Below are positions 23,460 through 37,319 of a stretch of DNA of 64,000 nt, one piece after another (position 1 is the stretch's first letter; each line of letters starts with the position of its first letter). The position numbers were made by a program, and so were the translations under genes. Under the pieces are notes generated by a model. The model had not been told where the DNA came from. It worked only from the letters and a program-made list of their open reading frames with translations, and did no database searches. Source of the stretch: Hydractinia symbiolongicarpus (taxonomy: Eukaryota; Cnidaria; Hydrozoa; Anthoathecata; Hydractiniidae); NCBI RefSeq assembly GCF_029227915.1, contig NC_079885.1, positions 682,001 through 746,000 of the forward strand, read 5' to 3'.

Positions 23460-24879
23460 TGTGTTCAAAGAAAGTATCCAGGGAGTAAACTCATTTCCCG
23501 AACGATTTTTTAAATTTTTTTTTCACCACTAAAACGCATTAGACTTGTAGTTTCCAAAAATGTTTTCATTTTTGATGAGACGCTTAATGAAAGAGGTTTA
23601 ATCGCCGGCAAACGAAATCCCGCGTTTTCCCGTAAATCCGGGGCTTGGCCCGTATAGTCGAATGTATACAAAGAAAGTACCCAGGGAGTAAACTCATTTC
23701 CCGAACGATTTTTTAAATTTTTTTTTCACCACTAAAACGCATGAGACTTGTAGTTTTCAAAAATGTTTTCATTTTTGATGAGACGCTTAATGAAAGAGGT
23801 TTAATCGCCGGAAAACGAAAACCTGCGATTTCCCGTAAATCCCGGGCTTGGCCCGTATTGTCGAATGTATGCAAAAAATGTACCCTGTGAGTAAACTCAT
23901 TTCCAGAACGATTTTTTAAATTATTTTTTCACCACTAAAACGCATAAGACTTGTAGTTTTTAAAAATGTTTTTATTTTTGATGAGACGCTGAATAAAAGA
24001 AGTTTAATCGCCGGCAAACGAAAACCCGCGATTTTCCGTAAATCCCGGGCTTGGCCCGTATAGTCAAAAGTATACAAAGAAAGTACCCAGGGAGTAAACT
24101 CATTTCCCGAACGATTTTTTAAATTACTTTTTCACCACTAAAACGCATGAGACTTGTAGTTTTTAAAACTGTTTCCATTTTTGATGAGACGCTGAATAAA
24201 AGAAGTTTAATCGCCGGCAAACGAAAACCTGCGATTTCCCGTAAATCCTGGACTCGGCCCGTATAGTCAAAAGTATACAAAGAAAGTACCCAGGGAGTAA
24301 ACTCATTTCCGAAACGATTTTTTAAATTATTATTTCACCACTAAAACGCATGAGACTGGTAGTTTTCAAGAATGTTTTCATTTTTGATGAGACGCTGAAT
24401 AAAAGCAGTTTAATCGCCGGCAAACGAAAACCCGCGATTTCCCGTAAATCCCGGGCTTGGCACGTATAGTCGAATGTATACAAAGAAAGTACCCTGTGAG
24501 TAAACTCATTTCCAGAACGATTTTTTAAATTATTTTTTCACCACTAAAACGTATAAGACTTGTAGTTTTTAAAAATGTTTTCATTTTTGATGAGACGCTG
24601 AATAAAAGAAGTTTAATCGCCGGCAAACGAAAACCCGCGATTTCCCGTAAATCCCGGCTTGGCCCGTATAGTCAAAAGTATACAAAGAAAGTACCCAGGG
24701 AGCAAACACATTTCCCGAACGATTTTTTAAATTATTTTTTCACCACTAAAACGCATGAGACTTGTAGTTTTCAAAAATGTTTTCATTTTTGATGAGACGC
24801 TTAATGAAAGAGGTTTAATCGCCGGCAAACGAAATCCCGCGTTTTCCCGTAAATCCGGGGCTTGGCCCGTATAGTCGAA
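23460..24879 (-). repeat. 12-mer with five units lost (1420 bp)
   Basis: From X at 23460 the units follow the 12-mer order through cattagac, tattgtcg, gcgattttccg, aactgtttcca and cttggcacg. Then a cataag-type unit with ccggcttgg is followed directly by gagcaaacac and X at 24880. Seven units remain, so five were removed in register. Confidence 0.83.
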
Positions 24880-27312
24880 TGTGTTCAAAGAAAGTATCCA
24901 GGGAGTAAACTCATTTCCCGAACGATTTTTTAAATTTTTTTTTCACCACTAAAACGCATTAGACTTGTAGTTTTCAAAAATGTTTTCATTTTTGATGAGA
25001 CGCTTAATGAAAGAGGTTTAATCGCCGGCAAACGAAATCCCGCGTTTTCCCGTAAATCCGGGGCTTGGCCCGTATAGTCGAATGTATACAAAGAAAGTAC
25101 CCAGGGAGTAAACTCATTTCCCGAACGATTTTTTAAATTTTTTTTTCACCACTAAAACGCATGAGACTTGTAGTTTTCAAAAATGTTTTCATTTTTGATG
25201 AGACGCTTAATGAAAGAGGTTTAATCGCCGGAAAACGAAAACCGGCGATTTCCCGTAAATCCCGGGCTTGGCCCGTATTGTCGAATGTATGCAAAAGATG
25301 TACCCTGTGAGTAAACTCATTTCCAGAACGATTTTTTAAATTATTTTTTCACCACTAAAACGCATAAGACTTGTAGTTTTTAAAAATGTTTTCATTTTTG
25401 ATGAGACGCTGAATAAAAGAAGTTTAATCGCCGGCAAACGAAAACCCGCGATTTTCCGTAAATCCCGGGCTTGGCCCGTATAGTCAAAAGTATACAAAGA
25501 AAGTACCCAGGGAGTAAACTCATTTCCCGAACGATTTTTTAAATTACTTTTTCACCACTAAAACGCATGAGACTTGTAGTTTTTAAAACTGTTTCCATTT
25601 TTGATGAGACGCTGAATAAAAGAAGTTTAATCGCCGGCAAACGAAAACCTGCGATTTCCCGTAAATCCTGGACTCGGCCCGTATAGTCAAAAGTATACAA
25701 AGAAAGTACCCAGGGAGTAAACTCATTTCCGAAACGATTTTTTAAATTATTATTTCACCACTAAAACGCATGAGACTGGTAGTTTTCAAGAATGTTTTCA
25801 TTTTTGATGAGACGCTGAATAAAAGCAGTTTAATCGCCGGCAAACGAAAACCCGCCATTTCCCGTAAATCCCGGGCTTGGCACGTATAGTCGAATGTATA
25901 CAAAGAAAGTACCCTGTGAGTAAACTCATTTCCAGAACGATTTTTTAAATTATTTTTTCACCACTAAAACGCATAAGACTTGTAGTTTTTAAAAATGTTT
26001 TCATTTTTGATGAGACGCTGAATAAAAGAAGTTTAATCGCCGGCAAACGAAAACCCGCGATTTCCCGTAAATCCCGGCTTGGCCCGTATAGTCAAAAGTA
26101 TACAAAGAAAGTACCCAGGGAGTAAACTCATTTCCAGAACGATTTTTTAAATTATTTTTTCACCACTAAAACGCATAAGACTTGTAGTTTTCAAAAATGT
26201 TTTCATTTTTGATGAGACGCTGAATAAAAGCAGTTTAATCGCCGGCAAACGAAAACTTGCGATTTCCCTAAATCCCGGACTCGGCCCGTATAGTCAAAAG
26301 TATACAAAGAAAGTACCCAGGGAGCAAACTCATTTCCCGAACGATTTTTTAAATTATTTTTTCACCACTAAAACGCATGAGACTTGTAGTTTTTAAAAAT
26401 GTTTTCATTTTTGATGAGACGCTGAATAAAAGAAGTTTAATCGCCGGCAAACGAAAACCCGCGATTTCTCGTAAATCCCGGGCTTGGCCCGTATAGTCAA
26501 AAGTATACAAAGAAAGTACCCAGGGAGTAAACTCATTTCCCGAACGATTTTTTAAATTACTTTTTCACCACTAAAACGCATGAGACTTGTAGTTTTTAAA
26601 AATGTTTTCATTTTTGATAAGACGCTGAATAAAAGAAGTTTAATCGCCGGCAAACGAAATCCTGCGATTTCCCGTAAATCCTGGGCTCGGCCCGTATAGT
26701 CAAAAGTATACAAAGAAAGTACCCAGGGAGTAAACTCATTTCCCGAACGATTTTTTAAATTATTATTTCACCACTAAAACGCATGAGACTTGTAGTTTTC
26801 AAGAATGTTTTCATTTTTGATGAGACTCTGAATAAAAGAAGTTTAATCGCCGGCAAACGAAAACCCGCGATTTCCCGTAAATCCCGGACTCGGCCCGTAT
26901 AGTCAAAAGTATACAAAGAAAGTACCCAGGGAGTAGACTCATTTCCAGAACGATTTTTTAAATTATTTTTTCACCACTAAAACGCATAAGACTTGTAGTT
27001 TTCAAAAATGTTTTCATTTTTGATGAGACGCTGAATAAAAGCAGTTTAATCGCCGGCAAACGAAAACTTGCGATTTCCCTAAATCCCGGACTCGGCCCGT
27101 ATAGTCAAAAGTATACAAAGAAAGTACCCAGGGAGCAAACACATTTCCCCAACGATTTTTTAAATTATTTTTTCACCACTAAAACGCATGAGACTTGTAG
27201 TTTTCAAAAATGTTTTCATTTTTGATGAGACGCTTAATGAAAGAGGTTTAATCGCCGGCAAACGAAATCCCGCGTTTTCCCGTAAATCCGGGGCTTGGCC
27301 CGTATAGTCGAA
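24880..27312 (-). repeat. 12-unit higher-order repeat, 2433 bp, copy 2
   Basis: The same twelve units in the same order as 20623-23054, ending at the gtgttc mark at 27313. Small differences include accggcgatt and atttccccaacg. Shifts between equivalent marks of the two copies are 4257-4258 bp. Confidence 0.83.
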
Positions 27313-27499
27313 TGTGTTCAAAGAAAGTATCCAGGGAGTAAACTCATTTCCCGAACGATTTTTTAAATTTTTTTTTCACCACTAAAACGCATTAGACTTG
27401 TAGTTTTCAAAAATGTTTTCATTTTTGATGAGACGCTTAATGAAAGAGGTTTAATCGCCGGCAAACGAAATCCCGCGTTTTCTCGTAAATCCGGGGCTT

Positions 27500-28320
27500 G
27501 GCCCGTATAGTCGAATGTATACAAAGAAAGTACCCAGGGAGTAAACTCATTTCCCGAGCGATTTTTTAAATTTTTTTTTCACCACTAAAACGCATGAGAC
27601 TTGTAGTTTTCAAAAATGTTTTCATTTTTGATGAGACGCTTAATGAAAGAGGTTTAATCGCCGGAAAACGAAAACCTGCGATTTCCCGTAAATCCCGGGC
27701 TTGGCCCGTATTGTCGAATGTATGCAAAAAATGTACCCTGTGAGTAAACTCATTTCCAGAACGATTTTTTAAATTATTTTTTCACCACTAAAACGCATAA
27801 GACTTGTAGTTTTTAAAAATGTTTTCATTTTTGATGAGACGCTTAATGAAAGAGGTTTAATCGCCGGCAAACGAAATCCCGCGTTTTCCCGTAAATCCGG
27901 GGCTTGGCCCGTATAGTCGAATGTATACAAAGAAAGTACCCAGGGAGTAAACTCATTTCCCGAGCGATTTTTTAAATTTTTTTTTCACCACTAAAACGCA
28001 TGAGACTTGTAGTTTTCAAAAATGTTTTCATTTTTGATGAGACGCTTAATGAAAGAGGTTTAATCGCCGGAAAACGAAAACCTGCGATTTCCCGTAAATC
28101 CCGGGCTTGGCCCGTATTGTCGAATGTATGCAAAAAATGTACCCTGTGAGTAAACTCATTTCCAGAACGATTTTTTAAATTATTTTTTCACCACTAAAAC
28201 GCATAAGACTTGTAGTTTTTAAAAATGTTTTCATTTTTGATGAGACGCTGAATAAAAGAAGTTTAATCGCCGGCAAACGAAAACCCGCGATTTTCCGTAA
28301 ATCCCGGGCTTGGCCCGTAT
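27500..28320 (-). repeat. 406-bp two-unit duplication
   Basis: The pair [cgcgttttcccg with ccggggcttgg and cccgagcg][cctgcg, tattgtcgaatgtatgc, aaaaaatgtaccctg] occurs twice; the tattgtcg mark is at 27710 and 28116. The change cccgagcgatt is shared by both copies. Limits are approximate. Confidence 0.8.
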
Positions 28321-28950
28321 AGTCAAAAGTATACAAAGAAAGTACCCAGGGAGCAAACTCATTTCCCGAACGATTTTTTAAATTATTTTTTCACCACTAA
28401 AACGCATTAGACTTGTAGTTTTCAAAAATGTTTTCATTTTTGATGAGACGCTGAATAAAAGAAGTTTAATCGCCGGCAAACGAAAACCCGCGATTTCTCG
28501 TAAATCCCCGGCTTGGCCCGTATAGTCAAAAGTATACAAAGAAAGTACCCAGGGAGTAAACTCATTTCCCGAACGATTTTTTAAATTACTTTTTCACCAC
28601 TAAAACGCATGAGACTTGCAGTTTTTAAAAATGTTTTCATTTTTGATAAGACGCTGAATAAAAGAAGTTTAATCGCCGGCAAACGAAAACCTGCGATTTC
28701 CCGTAAATCCTGGGCTCGGCCCGTATAGTCAAAAGTATACAAAGAAAGTACCCAGGAAGTAAACTCATTTCCCGAACGATTTTTTAAATTATTATTTCAC
28801 CACTAAAACGCATGAGACTTGTAGTTTTCAAGAATGTTTTCATTTTTGATGAGACTCTGAATAAAAGAAGTTTAATCGCCGGCAAACGAAAACCCGCGAT
28901 TTCCCGTAAACCCCGGACTCGGCCCGTATAGTCAAAAGTATACAAAGAAA

Positions 28951-29189
28951 GTACCCAGGGAGTAGACTCATTTCCAGAACGATTTTTTAAATTATTTTTT
29001 CACCACTAAAACGCATAAATTTTTAAATTACTTTTTCACCACTAAAACGCATGAGACTTGTAGTTTTTAAAAATGTTTTCATTTTTGATGAGACGCTGAA
29101 TAAAAGAAGTTTAATCGCCGGCAAACGAAAACCTGCGATTCCCCGTAAATCCTGGGCTCGGCCCGTATAGTCAAAAGTATACAAAGAAA
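28951..29189 (-). repeat. Enlarged unit, 239 bp: 36-bp out-of-register join
   Basis: Near 29019 the block taaatt...caccactaaaacgcat is present twice, first in its tattttttc/cataa form and then in its tactttttc/catgag form. The two copies differ in the same way as two different unit types. This looks like exchange between unlike units misaligned by 36 bp, not simple slippage. It is the only clear gain of this size that I saw. Confidence 0.85.
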
Positions 29190-30854
29190 GTACCCAGGGA
29201 GTAAACTCATTTCCCGAACGATTTTTTAAATTATTATTTCACCACTAAAACGCATGAGACTTGTAGTTTTCAAGAATGTTTTCATTTTTGATGAGACTCT
29301 GAATAAAAGAAGTTTAATCGCCGGCAAACGAAAACCCGCGATTTCCCGTAAATCCCGGACTCGGCCCGTATAGTCAAAAGTATACAAAGAAAGTACCCAG
29401 GGAGTAGACTCATTTCCAGAACGATTTTTTAAATTATTTTTTCACCACTAAAACGCATAAGACTTGTAGTTTTTAAAATTATTTTCATTTTTGATGAGAC
29501 GCTGAATAAAAGCAGTTTAATCGCCGGCAAACGAAAACTTGCGATTTCCCTAAATCCCGGACTCGGCCCGTATAGTCAAAAGTATACAAAGAAAGTACCC
29601 AGGGAGCAAACTAATTTCCCGAACGATTTTTTAAATTATTTTTTCACCACTAAAACGCATGAGACTTGTAGTTTTCAAAAATGTTTTCATTTTTGATGAG
29701 ACGCTGAATAAAAGAAGTTTAATCGCCGGCAAACGAAAACCCGCGATTTCTCGTAAATCCCGGGCTTGGCCCGTATAGTCAAAAGTATACAAAGAAAGTA
29801 CCCAGGGAGTAAACTCATTTCCCGAACGATTTTTTAAATTACTTTTTCACCACTAAAACGCATGAGACTTGTAGTTTTTAAAAATGTTTTCATTTTTGAT
29901 AAGACGCTGAATAAAAGAAGTTTAATCGCCGGCAAACGAAAACCTGCGATTTCCCGTAAATCCTGGGCTCGGCCCGTATAGTCAAAAGTATACAAAGAAA
30001 GTACCCAGGGAGTAAACTCATTTCCCGAACGATTTTTTAAATTATTATTTCACCACTAAAACGCATGAGACTTGTAGTTTTCAAGAATGTTTTCATTTTT
30101 GATGAGACTCTGAATAAAAGAAATTTAATCGCCGGCAAACGAAAACCCGCGATTTCCCGTAAACCCCGGACTCGGCCCGTATAGTCAAAAGTATACAAAG
30201 AAAGTACCCAGGGAGTAGACTCATTTCCAGAACGATTTTTTAAATTATTTTTTCACCACTAAAACGCATAAGACTTGTAGTTTTCAAAAATGTTTTCATT
30301 TTTGATGAGACGCTGAATAAAAGCAGTTTAATCGCCGGCAAACAAAAACTTGCGATTTCCCTAAATCCCGGACTCGGCCCGTATAGTCAAAAGTATACAA
30401 AGGAAGTACCCAGGGAGCAAACACATTTCCTGAACGATTTTTTAAATTATTTTTTCACCACTAAAACGCATGAGACTTGTAGTTTTCAAAAATGTTTTCA
30501 TTTTTGATGAGACGCTTAATGAAAGAGGTTTAATCGCCGGCAAACGAAATCCCGCGTTTTCCCGTAAATCCGGGGCTTGGCCCGTATAGTCGAATGTATA
30601 CAAAGAAAGTATCCAGGGAGTAAACTCATTTCCCGAACGATTTTTTAAATTTTTTTTTCACCACTAAAACGCATTAGACTTGTAGTTTTCAAAAATGTTT
30701 TCATTTTTGATGAGACGCTTAATGAAAGAGGTTTAATCGCCGGCAAACGAAATCCCGCGTTTTCCCGTAAATCCGGGGCTTGGCCCGTATAGTCGAATGT
30801 ATACAAAGAAAGTACCCAGGGAGTAAACTCATTTCCCGAACGATTTTTTAAATT

Positions 30855-32072
30855 TTTTTTCACCACTAAAACGCATGAGACTTGTAGTTTTCAAAAATGT
30901 TTTCATTTTTGATGAGACGCTTAATGAAAGAGGTTTAATCGCCGGAAAACGAAAACCCGCGATTTCCCGTAAATCCCGGGCTTGGCCCGTATAGTCGAAT
31001 GTATGCAAAAAATGTACCCTGTGAGTAAACTCATTTCCAGAACGATTTTTTAAATTATTTTTTCACCACTAAAACGCATAAGACTTGTAGTTTTTAAAAA
31101 TGTTTTCATTTTTGATGAGACGCTGAATAAAAGAAGTTTAATCGCCGGCAAACGAAAACCCGCGATTTTCCGTAAATCCCGGGCTTGGCCCGTATAGTCA
31201 AAAGTATACAAAGAAAGTACCCAGGGAGTAAACTCATTTCCCGAACGATTTTTTAAATTACTTTTTCACCACTAAAACGCATGAGACTTGTAGTTTTTAA
31301 AACTGTTTCCATTTTTGATGAGACGCTGAATAAAAGAAGTTTAATCGCCGGCAAACGAAAACCTGCGATTTCCCGTAAATCCTGGACTCGGCCCGTATAG
31401 TCAAAAGTGTACAAAGGAAGTACCCAGGGAGCAAACACATTTCCTGAACGATTTTTTAAATTATTTTTTCACCACTAAAACGCATGAGACTTGTAGTTTT
31501 CAAAAATGTTTTCATTTTTGATGAGACGCTTAATGAAAGAGGTTTAATCGCCGGAAAACGAAAACCCGCGATTTCCCGTAAATCCCGGGCTTGGCCCGTA
31601 TAGTCGAATGTATGCAAAAAATGTACCCTGTGAGTAAACTCATTTCCAGAACGATTTTTTAAATTATTTTTTCACCACTAAAACGCATAAGACTTGTAGT
31701 TTTTAAAAATGTTTTCATTTTTGATGAGACGCTGAATAAAAGAAGTTTAATCGCCGGCAAACGAAAACCCGCGATTTTCCGTAAATCCCGGGCTTGGCCC
31801 GTATAGTCAAAAGTATACAAAGAAAGTACCCAGGGAGTAAACTCATTTCCCGAACGATTTTTTAAATTACTTTTTCACCACTAAAACGCATGAGACTTGT
31901 AGTTTTTAAAACTGTTTCCATTTTTGATGAGACGCTGAATAAAAGAAGTTTAATCGCCGGCAAACGAAAACCTGCGATTTCCCGTAAATCCTGGACTCGG
32001 CCCGTATAGTCAAAAGTGTACAAAGGAAGTACCCAGGGAGCAAACACATTTCCTGAACGATTTTTTAAATTA
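30855..32072 (-). repeat. 3-unit higher-order repeat, 609 bp, two copies
   Basis: The rare mark gtgtacaaaggaag followed by gagcaaacac lies at 31429 and 32038. Each copy has [cgccggaaaacg, gcaaaaaatgtaccctg][gcgattttccg][aactgtttcca, cctggactcgg]. The 61-codon open stretch in the third unit translates identically in both. An older related mark at 30415 lies five units upstream. Limits are approximate. Confidence 0.85.
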
Positions 32073-32744
32073 TTTTTTCACCACTAAAACGCATGAGACT
32101 TGTAGTTTTCAAAAATGTTTTCATTTTTGATGAGACGCTTAATGAAAGAGGTTTAATCGCCGGCAAACGAAATCCCGCGTTTTCCCGTAAATCCGGGGCT
32201 TGGCCCGTATAGTCGAATGTATACAAAGAAAGTATCCAGGGAGTAAACTCATTTCCCGAACGATTTTTTAAATTTTTTTTTCACCACTAAAACGCATTAG
32301 ACTTGTAGTTTTCAAAAATGTTTTCATTTTTGATGAGACGCTTAATGAAAGAGGTTTAATCGCCGGCAAACGAAATCCCGCGTTTTCCCGTAAATCCGGG
32401 GCTTGGCCCGTATAGTCGAATGTATACAAAGAAAGTACCCAGGGAGTAAACTCATTTCCCGAACGATTTTTTAAATTTTTTTTTCACCACTAAAACGCAT
32501 GAGACTTGTAGTTTTGAAAAATGTTTTCATTTTTGATGAGACGCTTAATGAAAGAGGTTTAATCGCCGGAAAACGAAAACCCGCGATTTCCCGTAAATCC
32601 CGGGCTTGGCCCGTATAGTCGAATGTATGCAAAAAATGTACCCTGTGAGTAAACTCATTTCCAGAACGATTTTTTAAATTATTTTTTCACCACTAAAACG
32701 CATAAGACTTGTAGTTTTTAAAAATGTTTTCATTTTTGATGAGA

Positions 32745-34362
32745 CGCTGAATAAAAGAAGTTTAATCGCCGGCAAACGAAAACCCGCGATTTCCCGTAAA
32801 TCCCGGCTTGGCCCGTATAGTCAAAAGTATACAAAGAAAGTACCCAGGGAGTAAACTCATTTCCCGAACGATTTTTTAAATTATTCTTTCACCACTAAAA
32901 CGCATGAGACTTGTAGTTTTCAAAAATGTTTTCATTTTTGATGAGACGCTGAAAAAAAGCAGTTTAATCGCCGTCAAACGAAAACCTGCGATTTCCCTAA
33001 ATCCCGGACTCGGCCCGTATAGTCAAAAGTATACAAAGAAAGTACCCAGGGAGTAAACTCATTTCCCGAACGATTTTTTAAATTACTTTTTCACCACTAA
33101 AACGCATGAGACTTGTAGTTTTTAAAAATGTTTTCATTTTTGATGAGACGCTGAATAAAAGAAGTTTAATCGCCGGCAAACGAAAACCTGCGATTTCCCG
33201 TAAATCCTGGACTCGGCCCGTATAGTCAAAAGTATACAAAGAAAGTACCCAGGGAGTAAACTCATTTTCAGAACGATTTTTTAAATTATTTTTTCACCAC
33301 TAAAACGCATAAGACTTGTAGTTTTTAAAAATGTTTTCATTTTTGATGAAACGCTGAATAAAAGAAGTTTAATCGCCGGCAAACGAAAACCCGCGATTTC
33401 CCGCAAATCCCGGCTTGGCCCGTATAGTCAAAAGTATACGAAGAAAGTACCCAGGGAGTAAACTCATTTCCCGAACGATTTTTTAAATTATTTTTTCATT
33501 ACTAAAACGCATGAGACTTGTAGTTTACAAAAATATTTTCATTTTTGATGAGACGCTGAATAAAAGAAGTTTAATCGCCGGCAAACGAAAACCCGCGATT
33601 TCCCGTAAATCCCGGCTTGGCCCGTATAGTCAAAAGTATACAAAGAAAGTACCCAGGGAGTAAACTCATTTCCCGAACGATTTTTTAAATTATTCTTTCA
33701 CCACTAAAACGCATGAGACTTGTAGTTTTCAAAAATGTTTTCATTTTTGATGAGACGCTGAAAAAAAGCAGTTTAATCGCCGTCAAACGAAAACCTGCGA
33801 TTTCCCTAAATCCCGGACTCGGCCCGTATAGTCAAAAGTATACAAAGAAAGTACCCAGGGAGTAAACTCATTTCCCGAACGATTTTTTAAATTACTTTTT
33901 CACCACTAAAACGCATGAGACTTGTAGTTTTTAAAAATGTTTTCATTTTTGATGAGACGCTGAATAAAAGAAGTTTAATCGCCGGCAAACGAAAACCTGC
34001 GATTTCCCGTAAATCCTGGACTCGGTCCGTATAGTCAAAAGTATACAAAGAAAGTACCCAGGGAGTAAACTCATTTTCAGAACGATTTTTTAAATTATTT
34101 TTTCACCACTAAAACGCATAAGACTTGTAGTTTTTAAAAATGTTTTCATTTTTGATGAAACGCTGAATAAAAGAAGTTTAATCGCCGGCAAACGAAAACC
34201 CGCGATTTCCCGCAAATCCCGGCTTGGCCCGTATAGTCAAAAGTATACGAAGAAAGTACCCAGGGAGTAAACTCATTTCCCGAACGATTTTTTAAATTAT
34301 TTTTTCATTACTAAAACGCATGAGACTTGTAGTTTACAAAAATATTTTCATTTTTGATGAGA
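32745..34362 (-). repeat. 4-unit higher-order repeat, 809 bp, two copies
   Basis: The private marks gaaaaaaagcag with cgccgtcaaacg (32951 and 33760), cattttcagaacg, gatgaaacgctg, gcaaatcccgg and gtatacgaag (33434 and 34243) all repeat at 809 bp. Differences are few (for example ctcggcccg/ctcggtccg). This 4-mer has different members from the 811-bp 4-mers at 17.7 kb. Confidence 0.88.
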
Positions 34363-35379
34363 CGCTAAATAAAAGCAGTTTAATCGCCGGCAAACGAAAA
34401 CCCGCGATTTCCCGTAAATCCCGAGCTTGGCCCGTATAGTCAAAAGTATACAAAGAAAGTACCCAGGGAGTAAACTCATTTCCCGAACGATTTTTTATAT
34501 TATTTTTTTACCACTAAACGCATGAGACTTGTAGTTTTCAAAAATATTTTCATATTTGATGGGACGCTATATAAAAGAAGTTTAATCGCCGGCAAACGAA
34601 AATCCGCGATTTCCCGTAAATCCCGGACTCGGCCCGTATAGTCAAAAGTATACAAAGAAAGTACCCAGGGAGTAAACTCATTTCCCGAAGGATTTTTTAA
34701 ATTATTTTTTTACCACTAAAACGCATGAGACTTGTAGTTTTCAAAAATGTTTTCATTTTTGATGAGACGCTGAATAAAAGAAGTTTAATCGCCGACAAAC
34801 GAAAACCCGCGATTTCCCGTAAATCCGGGCTTGGCCCGTACAGTCAAAAGTATACAAAGAAAGTACCCAGGGAGTAAATTCATTTCCCGAACGATTTTTT
34901 AAATTACTTTTTCACCACTAAAACGCATGGGACTTGTAGTTTTTAAAAATGTTTTCATTTTTGATGAGACGCTGAATAAAAGAAGTTTAATCGCCGGCAA
35001 ACGAAAACCTGCGATTTCCCGTAAATCCTGGACTCGGCCCGTATAGTCGAATGTATACAAAGAAAGTACCCTGTGAGTAAACTCATTTCCAGAACGATTT
35101 TTTAAATTATTTTTTCACCACTAAAACGCATAAGATTTGTAGTTTTTAAAATAGTTTTCATTTATGATGAGACGCTGAATATAAGAAGTTTAATCGCCGG
35201 CAAACGAAAACCCGCGATTTCCCGTAAATCCCGGCTTGGCCCGTATAGTCAAAAGTATACAAAGAAAGTACCCAGGGAGTAAACTCATTTCCCGAACGAT
35301 TTTTTAAATTATTTTTCACCATTAAAACGCACGAGACTTGTAGTTTTCAAAAATATTTTCATTTTTGATGAGACGCTGA

Positions 35380-36590
35380 ATAAAAGAAGTTTAATCGCCG
35401 GCAAACGAAAACCTGCGATTTCCCGTAAATCCTGGACTCGGCCCGTATAGTCAAAAGTATACAAAGAAAGTACCCAGGGAGTAAACTCATTTTCAGAACG
35501 ATTTTTTAAATTATTTTTTCACCACTAAAACGCATCAGACTTGTAGTTTTTAAAAATGTTTTCATTTTTGATGAAACGCTGAATAAAAGAAGTTTAATCG
35601 CCGGCAAACGAAAACCCGCGATTTCCCGCAAATCCCGGCTTGGCCCGTATAGTCAAAAGTATACGAAGAAAGTACCCAGGGAGTAAACTCATTTCCCGAA
35701 CGATTTTTTAAATTATTTTTTCATTACTAAAACGCATGAGACTTGTAGTTTACAAAAATATTTTCATTTTTGATGAGACGCTAAATAAAAGCAGTTTAAT
35801 CGCCGGCAAACGAAAACCCGCGATTTCCCGTAAATCCCGAGCTTGGCCCGTATAGTCAAAAGTATACAAAGAAAGTACCCAGGGAGTAAACTCATTTCCC
35901 GAACGATTTTTTAAATTACTTTTTCACCACTAAAACGCATGAGACTTGTAGTTTTTAAAAATGTTTTCATTTTTGATGAGACGCTGAATAAAAGAAGTTT
36001 AATCGCCGGCAAACGAAAACCTGCGATTTCCCGTAAATCCTGGACTCGGCCCGTATAGTCAAAAGTATACAAAGAAAGTACCCAGGGAGTAAACTCATTT
36101 TCAGAACGATTTTTTAAATTATTTTTTCACCACTAAAACGCATAAGACTTGTAGTTTTTAAAAATGTTTTCATTTTTGATGAAACGCTGAATAAAAGAAG
36201 TTTAATCGCCGGCAAACGAAAACCCGCGATTTCCCGCAAATCCCGGCTTGGCCCGTATAGTCAAAAGTATACGAAGAAAGTACCCAGGGAGTAAACTCAT
36301 TTCCCGAACGATTTTTTAAATTATTTTTTCATTACTAAAACGCATGAGACTTGTAGTTTACAAAAATATTTTCATTTTTGATGAGATGCTAAATAAAAGC
36401 AGTTTAATCGCCGGCAAACGAAAACCCGCGATTTCCCGTAAATCCCGAGCTTGGCCCGTATAGTCAAAAGTATACGAAGAAAGTACCCAGGGAGTAAACT
36501 CATTTCCCGAACGATTTTTTAAATTATTTTTTCATTACTAAAACGCATGAGACTTGTAGTTTACAAAAATATTTTCATTTTTGATGAGAC
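35380..36590 (-). repeat. 3-unit repeat (608 bp) with one extra unit copy
   Basis: The gtatacgaag mark recurs at 35659, 36267 and 36470. The first step (608 bp) is a three-unit duplication [cctggactcgg][cattttcag, gcaaatcc][cattactaaaa, gctaaata, ccgagcttgg]. The second (203 bp) is a single-unit duplication. Part of this block (cattactaaaa, gtatacgaag) is borrowed from the 809-bp block at 32.7 kb. Confidence 0.8.
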
Positions 36591-37319
36591 GCTAAATAAA
36601 AGCAGTTTAATCGCCGGCAAACGAAAACCCGCGATTTCCCGTAAATCCCGAGCTTGGCCCGTATAGTCAAAAGTATACAAAGAAAGTACCCAGGGAGTAA
36701 ACTCATTTCCCGAACGATTTTTTATATTATTTTTTTACCACTAAACGCATGAGACTTGTAGTTTTCAAAAATATTTTCATATTTGATGGGACGCTGAATA
36801 AAAGAAGTTTAATCGCCGGCAAACGAAAATCCGCGATTTCCCGTAAATCCCGGACTCGGCCCGTATAGTCAAAAGTATACAAAGAAAGTACCCAGGGAGT
36901 AAACTCATTTCCCGAAGGATTTTTTAAATTATTTTTTCACCACTAAAACGCATGAGACTTGTAGTTTTCAAAAATGTTTTCATTTTTGATGAGACGCTGA
37001 ATAAAAGAAGTTTAATCGCCGGCAAACGAAAACCCGCGATTTCCCGTAAATCCGGGCTTGGCCCGTACAGTCAAAAGTATACAAAGAAAGTACCCAGGGA
37101 GTAAACTCATTTCCCGAACGATTTTTTAAATTACTTTTTCACCACTAAAACGCATGAGACTTGTAGTTTTTAAAAATGTTTTCATTTTTGATGAGACGCT
37201 GAATAAAAGAAGTTTAATCGCCGGCAAACGAAAACCTGCGATTTCCCTAAATCCCGGACTCGTCCCGTATAGTCAAAAGTGTAAAAAGAAAGTAGCCAGG
37301 GAGTAAACTCATTTCAAGA

